Assembly: GCF_026210795.1 (NCBI RefSeq)
Contig: NC_089447.1
Location: forward strand, 3,908,501 to 3,972,500
Source of the DNA: Rhizophagus irregularis
Lineage: Eukaryota > Glomeromycota > Glomeromycetes > Glomerales > Glomeraceae
Direction of reading: 5' to 3'
Length of the DNA stretch: 64,000 nucleotides
Under the pieces are notes generated by a model that worked only from the letters and a program-made list of their open reading frames with translations, ran no database searches and was not told the origin of the DNA. A program made the position numbers and the translations under genes. Within the stretch, counting starts at the first letter, position 1. Each line of letters opens with the position of its first letter. Positions 14,113 through 25,216 of this stretch are shown here, piece after piece.

Positions 14113-17100
14113 ATGTTTGGAAAAAAGAAAAAACAACAAAAACAAATTCCTTTGGATGTAAATAATTCGGTTCCATATTCTCAAATCAGGCCGCCTGTTC
14201 ATTCGCCTGGACAAACTCCTAATACGTATAATTCAGGTTATCATGGTAATGCTCAATATGGCCAGCAACATCAGCAACAAAGTTTTTCTCATTCATATTA
14301 CCAAGATTCACATTATCCCCAACAGTATGGTCAACGTCCACAGTCACCAGGATCTAACAATCAGCAATATTTTCCAGATAATTCGGGACATCAGACTCAT
14401 TCAAGAAGCCAATCGCAAGAACATAGTCCACAATCTCAATCGTCCTATAGTTTTCAAGATAGCGCTTCATCAATTACAAGATATAGTTCTGAAAATTCCT
14501 CCGTAAGGTCTTCAGGTGCTTTCTCTAGTGATATACATAATTGGGTAGGCAGTGTTTTTGGTGTAAACAAGGAACCTGCTAAGCCTTCTGATGCAGAAAT
14601 TGAAAATTTGTTTTTGGATTTAATGGTACGAATACGAATTTATTAATACAATTGAATTATCAAAAAATTCTTTAATTATAACTTTTTTTTTTTTGAGTAG
14701 AATAAAAGAGATTTGAAGGTATCTCAGAGAAAAGATATGTTAGCTTTTCCGACAGAAAAAAAATGGATTCTAGTAAAAAATGAAATGATACAAGAAGAGG
14801 TTTTATTGTTATTTAATTTTAATTATTACATATTATTATATTATTATTATTAAATGAATTTTCCTTAAATAGAAATCATCAAAATCAGGCTCGACAAATG
14901 TAATAGCATCTTCACATGATAAAAATTCACCCGAATATTTTCTCAAAAAAATTTTGGATGGTACAATAACTATCAAAGATATGAATTCTCTTAGTGTTTC
15001 CCTAAGAACTTTAACGTTAAAGTGTGTAGAAGTTTGAATAATGTGGCATATGAATTTATAAGTAATTATTTTATTTTGTTCTTTAGGTGGGTGAGGTCAT
15101 TCATTGATGCTAAAGGTCTGGAGGTTCTTGCAAATCGTCTAAACATTATTACACGGAAACCTGTCAAGTTGTATTAGTTTTCTAAATCTTTTTTTAGTAA
15201 TAATAATTCATTTATACTGTATTATTAAAATTTTTTTTTCTTAACTAGGAAAGAATTGGATTTGCAAATGGAGTACGAAGTTATCAAATGTTTAAAGTCA
15301 TTATTAAACAACAGAGTATGTTACAAGAATATTATAGTTGTGTTGGATAATTCAAAAGGATTATTAATTAAACCTTTTTCGCATACATAGTGGGGTGCAC
15401 AAGAAGCTCTGTCACATCCAACATGCATATATAGCATTACATTCTCACTTGTTTCTCCTCAATTAAATACACGGAAACTTGTGGCCGAAGTTCTTTCTTT
15501 TTTCTGTTATTGTGAAATTCCTACTGGTCACAATTTGGTATTGGGAGGTTTTGACCAGCTTATGCAATTTCAAAATGAGCATGGTAGATTTGATGCATGG
15601 ATGAGAGTGTTGGAAAATACAATTGATGGTCGTGGTCGTTTAGGTAGTTTTGTTAATGCAAGTGATGAATACAAAAAAGGCGGTATAGGAATGGATGGTT
15701 CATTAATGGAATATGCGGTAAAATTTTACAACATTTTCTATATGATTAATTTCCAGCAAAACATGATTATTTTACTTTATTCATTTTATATTGTGTTATC
15801 TCTGAATTTCGTTGTTTTATCTTAGCTTGCCAACATGATCTTGGTGAATTCGATTATTGGTGTATGTGATGACGTAGAAATTAGAGTGCACTTAAGGAAT
15901 CAGCTGCACGCATGCGGTTTGTCGCGTATTATCGAAGTGAGGATTTATTACACTCTTAGCGCATTAATTTATAATTTGAATCATCTAATAATTATTTATT
16001 TGATTAGAAAATGAAAACTTTAAATTATGATTTAATTAATCGTCAAATCAGTAAATTTGAACGAGAGAGTGAATTAGATTATGAAGAGGTTTTGGATTAC
16101 TATAATCACCAAATTTTAAAGGATATGACATATCCTTTTATTATCTTGGCTTTTGTTGAATATAACATTAATATTCTATATTTACTAGAATACTATTTTT
16201 TTAAAAAAAAAATTAACAAAATAATTAAGTAATTCCTTAACTCGTATCTTACTGATCCTTATGACGTTTTTAAATGTATTCTTAGTTCAGTTGAAGGAAC
16301 GCGAGCATATGATTTCTTTTTGTCATCGTTGCAACATATGTTGTTAATTCGTGACGACGGCGAGACAAGGTATATTATAAAATTTAGTTTAAAATTATTA
16401 TTAATTTCTCACAAGGAGATTTATTTTATAGAACACGTTATTTTCAACTTATTGATGCTTTAATTACTCAAGTTGTTCTTGATCGGCGAGGACTTGACCA
16501 AGATTGGAGTAATTCAGTTAGCATAACCGTTTCTCAAGTTCTAAGTAAAATGGCTGATCAGGAGAAAGTTGCAACTGCTCTTGAAGAGGCGAAGGAAGCT
16601 AAAGCAGTAGCTGAAAAAGCATTACGTGAAAAACAGGAGTTGCAAAATGAGCTTTCCTTAGGAGCAGGTAAGAATAAATTGAATTATACGACTTTGTTAA
16701 TTTGTATGGGAAGTTGAGGTTAATATATTAATTTTATTGTCACATCGGCTAGATGGAAAGGTTGGTGAATTGAAAAACAAAATTGATTCACTTGAAGATC
16801 TCTTGCGGATTTCACGTCATACCATACAAACTCTACAAACTAAACTTGCTGATCTTGAAGCAAGTTATCTTGAAAAATTGTCTGAGCAAAATGTACAAAT
16901 ACGAGAATTTGAATCCCAGTTGAAAGAGCAACAGCGTGACTCTGATTATTCCTTAGATCGGCAGGAAATGATTAAAAAGTTGGAAAGGATGCAGGAAATA
17001 GCTAAGACAGAAGCTATTTTAGAAGGTCAAGTTTGGACACCATTTGATGGATTCAGGGTTAGTATTATATTTACATTTAATATAATTTATTCCTATATTT

Positions 17101-20100
17101 ATTTGATATGAATATTTGTTTTTATTATAACAAAGATGCCTAATGTCGACCTATATCGATATAACGCTCCTACCAATGTTACAAATGATGCTACTACAAA
17201 TACTGGATATGCTTCAGAGTCAACTGGTTCTCAATTTTATCCATATCAAGAAGGATATGGTCAAGGTTCTCCTGGTGGTTTTGTAATTCCACAACAGCCA
17301 ACACCAAACGCCCCAACACCAAACGCCGGTCCTAATTATAATTCAATTTATGGTAATCCCCCCCAAGATCCAAATAATAATTATGCAAACGCTTCTTCAG
17401 ATGGGGTATTAAAAATGCCAGAGATGCCACCCTTTTTGGATGAGCTTAAAGGGTTACAAAATAAAAGCAACGAAGCGGCTCAAGAACATAATGGTGAAGT
17501 TTTGACGGAAGACCATGAAGAAAGACCTACGGGGAAGCCACAATCTCCACCAATACAGTCACCAGATGCTTCAGAATTACCACAAGAAACATTATTATCA
17601 CCGACAAGTCCAAAACATTCTTCACAATCATCTGAATTACCACCACCGCCATCAAGTTCTGATGGACCACCCTCACCACCTCCCCCACCTCCTCCACCCC
17701 CTCCGCCACCAAGCTCTGATGGACCACCACCACCTCCTCCACCACCTCCTCCACCTTCCTCAAATATTGGTGGACCACCACCACCACCGCCACCACCACC
17801 TCCACCACCACCACCGCCAGGAGCCATGGGAGGTCCACCACCACCACCGCCACCACCCCCACCACCGGGAGTTATGGGAGGTCCACCACCACCACCACCA
17901 CCGCCAGGAGCCATGGGAGGCCCTCCACCACCACCGCCGCCACCAGGATTTAAAGGAGGTCCACCACCACCACCTGGTCCCCCTCTACCAGGAGGACGTT
18001 TTGCTCCTATAGCAAGTAAGCGAAAGGTGTTTTTTTAAAATTTTAATTCAATAGTGACTTATTTACTTTATTAAAATTAGATAATGGCCGTAAAATGCTT
18101 CCTTTCGTTGCCAAAAAGAAGATGAAAGTGTTACAATGGGATAAGATAAATCAATTAACAATAAACAAGACGTTATGGGCAAATTTAAGTGATGATGAAA
18201 TTCTTGAATTGCTCGGCGGGGAAGATGGAGTTTTTAGAACTATTGAAGAATTATTTGCAGCTAAAGAAGTAGCTTTAAGGAGTATGTTTTATTATGAATA
18301 TTTCAACTTATATCAGACTAAATATTAAGTAAATAAATATTAATTAAATTTAAATAGAAAAGAAAGCTGAAAAAAAAGATGAAATAAGCGTTCTTGATTC
18401 TAAACGGGCTCATAATATTAGTAAGTGATTTCTTTCATTAACACTACTTTATCGATATGTTGATTAAAATATCTTAATTCTTATTTGTATACAGATTTGA
18501 TCCTTGGTCGTTATAAAAATTATACATTTGAAGAAATTCATCAAAAAATCATTGAAATGGATGAATTGTTCTGCACAGAGAACCTTCTTAATCAATTAAT
18601 GCAACATATACCAACTGCAGAAGAGGTTAGCAATGGCTAAATGAAATAATATTTCATATTTTTATATTTGTTTTTCTAATTATTATTTTTGTTAATAGCG
18701 TGGTAAATTGTCAGTTTATAAAGACGGACCAGATGAGGTGCTTGAAAATCTAGCTCGACCAGATAAATTTTTTGTTGAAATCATGAAGATTCATCGATAT
18801 CAACAACGTTTGAAATTCATGTATTTCTATATTACTTTTAATGAGAGGTTTAATGGTCTTGATAACGTTAGTATATTAACGAGACAAATAATTGTACTTG
18901 TTATTTGAAACGATTATAATTATATTTGTATCTATTTATTAATTATTTATAGTCCGTTGTCTCGATATTGAATGCTTCAATAGCACTCAAAGAGTCTAAA
19001 CATTTCAAAGAACTTCTAAGCGTAAGTTGTATGAATTTATATTAATTAATGTTTATTACACTAATTGGTTTAATTATAATCTAACCTATGGGCAAATAAT
19101 TGTTAGCTTATTTTATTATTTGGTAATTATATGAATGGAAGTGGTCATAAGGGTGGCGCTTTTGGGTTCAAAATTTCTAGTATTAATAAGGTAAGTAATA
19201 TATTAGATATTTGTTAATATTTTTATAATAAACATCTAATAAATCTAATAAATATCAATGATTTATTGCACTTAGCTTGTTGACACTAAGGCATCTAATA
19301 GTAGTTCAGTTACATTACTTCATTTCCTTTCAAATACTGTTGAAGAAAAGTTACCACATATAGTAGAGTTTGCTGATGATTTAAAAGACACAGGATCCGC
19401 ATGCAGAGGTTGGTTAAAAATTTTTTTTTTATAATTAGTGGTTCTCTTAATATCATTATTAATGTTTGTTTATTTATCTAGTTTCACAACAAGAAATGAC
19501 TAGTGAATATAGGACGATGGGAACACAGTTGAATGACCTCGATTTTGAACTTCAAAAGCACTATATAGATGTTGAATTAGAAAAAAATGATAGATTTCCA
19601 ATTGTAATGAAAGACTTTGTTATTAAGTCAAAACAGAAATTTGAAGAACTTCAAGTTAAATATACTTCTATGGAAGTAGCTTACAAAGATGTAGTAGCAT
19701 ACTTCGGTGAAGATCCAAATAATACTAAACCTGATGAATTCTTCGGAATATTTAAAACTTTCATTGCATCATTTGAGGTTTGTTTTTTATTGCTGTATTT
19801 ATTCCGAACTTATATTATTGTATTCAATTCTAATAACATTTATTTTGCAGAAAGCAAGATATGATAACAAGCAACAGCGTGAACATGAATTACTAGCTCA
19901 AAAACGAAGAGAGGTATTTGTTATTAATTACATTTTTGATTTCTATTTTATATTTATTAATGGTTTTTTGTTTAAAAATAGGAATTGGAGAACCGCAGAA
20001 AAAATGCTCATGTCAATCCAGTCAGAGTCACTCCAACTTCACAAGATTCACAAGATTCTATAGAAGAAAAGCATCTTATGGACAATCTATTGGAAACTTT

Positions 20101-20269
20101 AAGAGATGGAAGAGATTTGGATACTCGATCTCGAAGAAAACGTGGTGAAAGGGAAAAACGTATAGGAAGAAGTATGTCAATTGCATTGAAAGCTGAAAGT
20201 ATATTAAACAGTCTTAAAGAAGATGAACCACCAATGCCGGAAATACCGAAAGAGATTGTAACCAAATAA
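14113..20269 (+). CDS. diaphanous-type formin (Bni1/SepA/For3-like), 22 exons
   Basis: I join 22 exons to 4503 nt (1500 residues): 14113-14625, 14701-14799, 14873-15021, 15087-15167, 15249-15315, 15391-15717, 15826-15936, 16008-16129, 16253-16369, 16432-16667, 16753-17057, 17136-18015, 18081-18281, 18358-18420, 18495-18625, 18699-18866, 18953-19021, 19107-19190, 19276-19408, 19482-19777, 19851-19913, 19982-20269. A Gln/Ser-rich head (1-160) leads into the GTPase-binding and FH3 region (165-560; SWVRSFIDAKGLEVLANRL type), a coiled coil (about 560-700), a proline-rich FH1 (about 877-1000) and FH2 (about 1005-1400, with GNYMNGSGHKGGAFGFKISS). The tail has the autoinhibitory DAD, MDNLLETLRDGRDLDTRSRR. 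It nucleates unbranched actin for polarised growth and septation under Rho control. All introns are GT-AG except the one after exon 8, which is AT-AC. Reading through that intron meets a stop before FH1. Confidence 0.95.
16130..16252 (+). other. U12-type AT-AC intron in the formin gene
   Basis: The 123-base intron starts ATATCCTTTT (16130) and ends TCTTAC (16252). It contains TTCCTTAAC at 16233-16241, the minor-spliceosome branch consensus, with the branch A about 12 bases from the end. Splicing joins GAT ATG AC to T GAT CCT TAT, giving KDMTDPYDVFKCIL, which is the conserved formin reading. No GT-AG pair gives this: the only nearby AG is followed by an in-frame TAA. All three U12 signals match their consensus. 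Confidence 0.9.
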
Positions 20270-20899
20270 ACATTTACTTATAATTTATACGTTTATCAAT
20301 TTTTTTTCTTTTGTACAAAAATATTATGTATGTTATTAATTGGCCATGGACTATAATATAGTTTATTTAAAATATTTATTTATTTTATTATTTCGAATAT
20401 AATTCAAAAAAAGGTTACATTTTTATATATATTTTTTAATAAAATTTTTAATTATATATCTTATATATCATCGTATCTCAATAATTATAATAAATTATTT
20501 AGAATTTTGCAGTTTTGTGATCTGATTAATGAATTTGAGATTATGTTTATAAGTAGCAATATTTTATATATTATATCCCTCCTTTGAAACCTGCCAATCA
20601 AATATTTAATATTATCATAAGTTCATGCAGATTTTACATAATTGTTATTTAGGTCGGTTATCTCTCTCATTCTACATAGGCCTGCCGGTACATATATCAA
20701 ATCGATTGTCGCACAGATTGAATCATATAAAAAAGGTGCTAAACTTTGAGATCGTGACGCGCGTCACAGTCTCAGGATTTACGGTAGTAAGTAAATAAAA
20801 AAATTACATTGAAATTTAGTCTAAAATTAAACTAAACCTCTCCATACCAAAACTTTAAAACATTGTTTAAAGTAGAAACTAACGTAACCAGCGTGCTAT
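20270..20899. other. intergenic, formin 3' flank
   Basis: AT-rich spacer with the formin 3' end on its left. No supported gene. It runs directly into the decayed LINE. Confidence 0.4.
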
Positions 20900-22653
20900 T
20901 CACGTAAAAATAAAACTAAATAAATCTAAGCTGTAAGTATTTACTAAATTACCTATTACCTGATTTGCTATTTTAAATCGATCTGAATTGCCTAATCTAA
21001 ATACGTCATCCTTTGTTTTTTCTGCTAAATCTATTTTTAAAATGTTTTTAATTTTTTTATTCTTTTTTTGTTTTTCAATATTATCTAAATCTCTCTCTCC
21101 TTCGTCACTACTATCTTTAACTCTCTTCTTTTTTCTCTTTAGATCTTTAAAAATTCCCATTTGTTTTTCTAATTCTATTGTTTCTTTGCATCGTTCCATC
21201 CATATCAATTTTTGAATATTGGTCAAGTATTTGTCCAGAACCAATCTCAGCAATGATTTTTCACTACCAGTCTTACATATTCTGAGCCATTTTTCGTTGA
21301 TTAGTCCTCTCGTCAATTCTCTAAACCTTCTGTGGTCATTATGTTTGATATAGTTGATGCTACATCCAAAATTTGTTCTTCAAATTCAGGACGTTGTTTC
21401 GACGCTTCGTTGACATTCAAATCATCGGACAACACTTTATTGATACTTTTTTTTAATAAAGCCATTTCAGTGACACCATTATTTTTCATACATATCCATA
21501 TATGTTCCCATGTTTCATCCTCAATCGTGCATCTAGGGTATTTCGTACTTGGAATTCCCCATACTGCTCTTTTCCATAATGTTTCATACGTTGGAAGTAA
21601 TTTAAGAAAGTTTTTAACGCGCCAAGTTCTAATTGAAGCGTCATTTCTACTTGTAACGTTCTTTGATGTCGTCACTTCGTTATTAATTAGTCTAAAGCTT
21701 TCTTTCCAATTAATAAAAATATTAGCTCCATTTGCTTCAATAAAACAATCTTTGTCATAATCCAATAAAATCACGTCGATTTTTGTAATATTATTACTTA
21801 ATCCCTTAAACCATGACCTAAAAGCTCCTTCAATTGGAACATTATTCCAACATAGACTATATTCATCTACTATTAAATTATCCATCTTCAATTTAATTTC
21901 TGCAATTGATTCTTTATTCTTAACTCTTTTTTTAATGCTGGTAGTTTCACTTCTTGCATCGTAACCTGATGTCCTTCACGCCATTTAGGCATTTACTACC
22001 TTTAATGTTATATTTTTTAACTCCAAGATTGTATTTATCAAATTTAAATATATAAAGACCATCGTCTAGTTCTCTCCTTGTACTTCCCATTTCACTATAA
22101 CTCGATAGCCATAAGGCTATTTTTAAATCTGTTCGTAAATCTATCATAATATTACATAGTAGCATAATTACCGCTATTATTAACGCTACAATATAAATTT
22201 TACGTTCATTTTTAACTGAAACAATTTTTCCTTCAAAATTAAATTTATCCACTTCACTGTTTTTTGGAATTATTTCTAATCCAAAAAAACCGTCTAGACA
22301 TAAACCATTTCCTTTCTGTACATTCCACCAATTTGTAATACTACTTCTTTATCTACAAATTGTTTCATTTTTCCCAATACAAAATTTTTAATTATGTCAT
22401 AAGCGTCAGATTTTTCCATGATAAATTCAATCCATTTCATACTATTAAAAACCATGTCATCCATTACACTATCAATTTTCATTTCACTTGATTTCTTAAC
22501 ATATAAGTCAGTAATCTTATCTTTACTTACGATCTCATTTCTTAAATATATATTTTCACTTGTCATATACGGTTTATACACTTTCTGATCCTTTTCATCA
22601 TTCACGATCCTTCCTTTAATCGTTAAAGCTATATCTTTTTCTATATAAATCAT
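20900..22653 (-). mobile_element. decayed LINE-type retrotransposon, 3' half (RNase H and C-terminal domain)
   Basis: Four minus-strand frames read in order: 22653-22294, 22252-21947, 21891-21313 and 21316-20900. The second has an RNase H-like core (KIYIVALIIAVIMLLCN then LRTDLKIALWLSSY). The third has the tail seen after RNase H in fungal LINEs: LKLLPTYETLWKR followed by a degenerate zinc-knuckle-like stretch, with TIEDETWEHIWICMKN. The fourth ends RGLINEKWLRI with a basic tail. No reverse transcriptase or endonuclease part is visible, so it is 5'-truncated. Frames are broken at least three times. Family assignment beyond non-LTR is not possible here. The first frame (22653-22294) has no domain I recognise and is included by position only. 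Confidence 0.55.
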
Positions 22654-22815
22654 ACATTTTTCTTTGTTTAATTTCCTTCCTATGTTAAAATTACACCCCT
22701 TACAATCTACTAAAATGGGGAATTTTCATTACCATTATTAGTTTGTAATGTGTTATAGTACTTTATTAATGCATGCAAACGATAAATACAAGCGCGAGAG
22801 TACATGATAAAGCTT

Positions 22816-23367
22816 CTATGCTACAATTCCGAACTTAAGTTTATTGCTTGAAGTGTTGCAGGTAAGACAATATTCCAACTTATCTTGGGATAGCAACTTC
22901 GCTAATTCAGGATCATAAGGGAACTGATTCCCATTTTCGCAGTACCATAAGCCATATAATCCATAATTCTCATGTTTTCCATCACAAATAGGATATGGTG
23001 AACTCCACGGCTGAGGTGATGTAAAATCATAATTATCAATCCCTCTGAAACTATTTTTGAATTTCAAGTATGGGAAGTGCTCTAAGACAGATTTGATAGT
23101 TAATTCTGGATCGGGTCTGACCTCAAAAGTTATAAGCCCTGTTTCTTCACATTGCTCAGAAGAGGATAAATAGGATACTTTATTTTCTGGCTTCAAATTT
23201 ATGAGAAGGCAATCTTCTGATAATTGCCATGGCTCATGCCCAGTTTCTTTTTTATATTTTTTGTATAAGTTAGACCAAATCTTATCTGTCAAAATGCTTG
23301 GTAACCCAGTTAATTTGGCATGCCAATCCAGGTATTCGGAAGTTAATATTTTATTGGATTCGCTCAT
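22816..23367 (-). CDS. lineage-specific protein of unknown function (EYLDWHAKLTGLP family)
   Basis: A 183-residue open frame from ATG to stop. It starts with EYLDWHAKLTGLPSILTDK and later reads ENYGLYGLWYCENGNQFPYD and a Cys pair (CLTC). I recall this type as a repeated family in arbuscular mycorrhizal fungi, but I know of no function. The aromatic-rich, Cys-containing tail suggests a small folded domain. It lies just downstream of a broken zinc-finger gene on the same strand and may be part of the same mobile or duplicated unit. It could be a short real gene or the 3' piece of that broken gene. Confidence 0.45.
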   Translation of the reverse strand: MSESNKILTSEYLDWHAKLTGLPSILTDKIWSNLYKKYKKETGHEPWQLSEDCLLINLKPENKVSYLSSSEQCEETGLITFEVRPDPELTIKSVLEHFPYLKFKNSFRGIDNYDFTSPQPWSSPYPICDGKHENYGLYGLWYCENGNQFPYDPELAKLLSQDKLEYCLTCNTSSNKLKFGIVA

Positions 23368-23515
23368 GTTTCCTTTTTTCTATGATCACAGATCAATTTA
23401 AATCCCTTTTTTCTCTTTAGTTCGAAAAAAGATTAAAATTCCCAGATAGAAAGCTGTCTAATATCTTTTATCATATTTCCAAAAAAATAGTTAGATCATC
23501 TCCCACAGGGGGAGG

Positions 23516-24527
23516 CTATGCAGTTGTCTCAATTTCGCGCTGTTCACATGTAATAAAGTAAGATCTGGATTTATACATACCTTCTATACTTTCCTCGTCA
23601 TTATGATCTAAACTGCATAATGAGCATGATGTCTCGTCAGTAATGCCATAATAATCGAAATTTTCATTACTAAATTCTCTATATAAAGCAGGATATTGGT
23701 CTAATGTTTTGTTGCAAAAATAGGTGCGGTCATAGGGTGGACTCTTGGATTGAGGAATAGGTGGTACCACCTTTACCTTGGTATCCAATTTTTTTGAGCT
23801 GGAAGAATCACCTGAAGAATTGGAGACATCAGTTTGACTGGAGGCATCATCATTAATAGAATTATTCTGGTCATTGCTTAAATCTATACTGGACTTATTT
23901 GAAAAATGATCCATAATCTTTTAGATTTCATCATTTGCACTATATGACTTGATATATTGGATTTTATCTAATCCTATTTTTTCGAGAAGTTTGTAGATCT
24001 TCTCAGCTCTCTGAGTTTTTTTGTGCAAACTACTGGCTTCAGGATCCACTACCCTTTGGTCTTCGATCTGCTGGGTGGGATGCTGTTCTGGTTTGTGAAC
24101 ATTTTCAAATGACTCATCATCAGCCTGTAATAGATCATGATGTAGAAGCTGACAATCTTTTAAGGTTAGTGGCAAATCACGTTCTTATTCTCAAATGTTT
24201 CCCAGACTTTCTTGCATGTTTATCAACTACTTGGTCTAGACTTTGGTTTACATCTTGTAGGGTAGGAGAGGGAACTTGCGTTTGGGAAATAGATTCTGGC
24301 TCGAGAACTGGAGTTGGGTTTATCACTTGTAGCTTATTCTTTCTTCGATCCTTTCTTTTGGTATGGTCTACTGGAGCTGGTGATTGAGGTCTAGGGAGTG
24401 GTTGTAGCTCAGAAGATTTTGGGCGAACTGGTTTTGGCTTGCATTTAAACTTTCTTTTAAGATGAGCTGTTAGATCACGGGTCTTTTTAAAATCATCTTT
24501 ACCACATCGTGGACATGGTGGTATCAT
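23516..24527 (-). pseudogene. broken zinc-finger protein gene of a lineage-specific repeated family
   Basis: Three minus-strand pieces follow each other. The first, 24527-24177, begins MIPPCPRCGKDDFKKTRDLT and continues to a His and a Cys (C-x2-C-x13-H-x6-C), then a basic Pro/Ser linker. The second, 24175-23921, ends DKIQYIKSYSANDEI. The third, 23914-23516, has NENFDYYGITDETSCSLCSL and ends SYFITCEQREIETTA. Pieces one and two are offset by a frameshift near 24176. Pieces two and three are in the same frame, parted by one TAA. The order of a DNA-binding finger, a disordered middle and a CxxC tail recurs in this lineage as I recall it. A role in mobile-element or chromatin binding is a guess only. 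Confidence 0.5.
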
Positions 24528-24555
24528 TTTAGATATAAATGTATACTTTCAGATG

Positions 24556-24745
24556 TTTGTATTAATAGTACGAAAACTTTTGTTTAAAATAAATTACTTA
24601 TTTCAGGTGCACCTATACAGGTATTTGTATTAATACTACAAAAGTCTTTGCTTAATTTTTTTTACACCTGGGTGTTGCTACTCCGGTACTTATATTAATA
24701 TTATGAAATCTTTTGTTTAAAATAAAATATTTATTTCTTATTACT
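24556..24745. repeat. three diverged tandem copies of a ~65-68-bp unit
   Basis: The core TATTAATA/C followed by a TTTGTTTAAA or CTTTGCTTAA segment recurs with ATTAAT at 24561, 24629 and 24694 (spacings 68 and 65). The copies are clearly diverged. Confidence 0.5.
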
Positions 24746-24919
24746 ATGATAGGCGAATATTCTTGCAGCTATTTATTCAGAACTGGAGATGTTTGTGGGC
24801 GGACCTGCCATCGGCCTGAAGGTTGCCATGAACATTGGAAAGCTAGAAAGTGTCTTCCTTGTAATGTTTGTGATAAGCCAACTAGCTCTGAACCCGGCCT
24901 TTGTAACCCAGTATATTAA
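24713..24919 (+). pseudogene. fragment of a Cys/His-rich small zinc-binding-like protein
   Basis: A 68-codon frame contains VCGRTCHRPEGC, HEHWKARKCLPCNVC and EPGLCNP, a dense Cys/His pattern that looks like a small zinc module. The phrase RPEGCHEHWKARK is one I associate with repeated proteins in these fungi, though I cannot search for it. Another frame continues with TQYINRLGDRAIGY, as if the tail was shifted. The start ATG is arbitrary. I treat it as a broken copy. Confidence 0.3.
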
Positions 24920-24974
24920 TAGGCTTGGAGATAGAGCCATTGGATACTTATTGGGAGGTAATTTAGGGTTGAAA

Positions 24975-25048
24975 AATTTTCACCTAGCCCAAATTTTTTT
25001 ATACCTAGTCCAAAAAATTTACACCTAGCCCAAATTTTTTTACACCTG
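24975..25048. repeat. short tandem repeat CACCTAGCCCAAATTTTTTT
   Basis: About four copies of a 20-28-base unit, ACACCTAGCCCAAATTTTTT with variants, in a row. The same ACACCTA core forms the hairpin 130 bases further on. Confidence 0.6.
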
Positions 25049-25175
25049 AGGTTAGACTTTTTGTCTTAATGATTGTGTGGAGAAATTGGCTTCAGAATGG
25101 TTTTCTGTATATTGAAAAAATACTGGTATGATAGAACTTATGCTATGGCTTTTTGGTTTAGTTATCCGTATACAA

Positions 25176-25216
25176 AAAAAATTTACACCTAAGACGAGCT
25201 TAGGTGTAAATTTTTT
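25176..25216. repeat. perfect 18-bp hairpin with 5-base loop
   Basis: AAAAAATTTACACCTAAG at 25176-25193 is followed by ACGAG and then its exact reverse complement at 25199-25216. The arm contains the same ACACCTA core as the nearby tandem repeat, so it is probably a mobile-element end or a remnant formed by inversion of that repeat. Confidence 0.7.

Noticed and set aside
16011-16232. 73-codon frame ending in the formin U12 intron, as a separate short protein or a formin truncation by nonsense mutation
   Set aside because: The part after 16129 is the AT-AC intron; removal restores the conserved formin reading.
17480-17914. Gly-rich and Val-rich minus-strand frames opposite the formin
   Set aside because: They are the antisense of the poly-proline FH1 codons (CCA/CCT/CCG); no independent signals.
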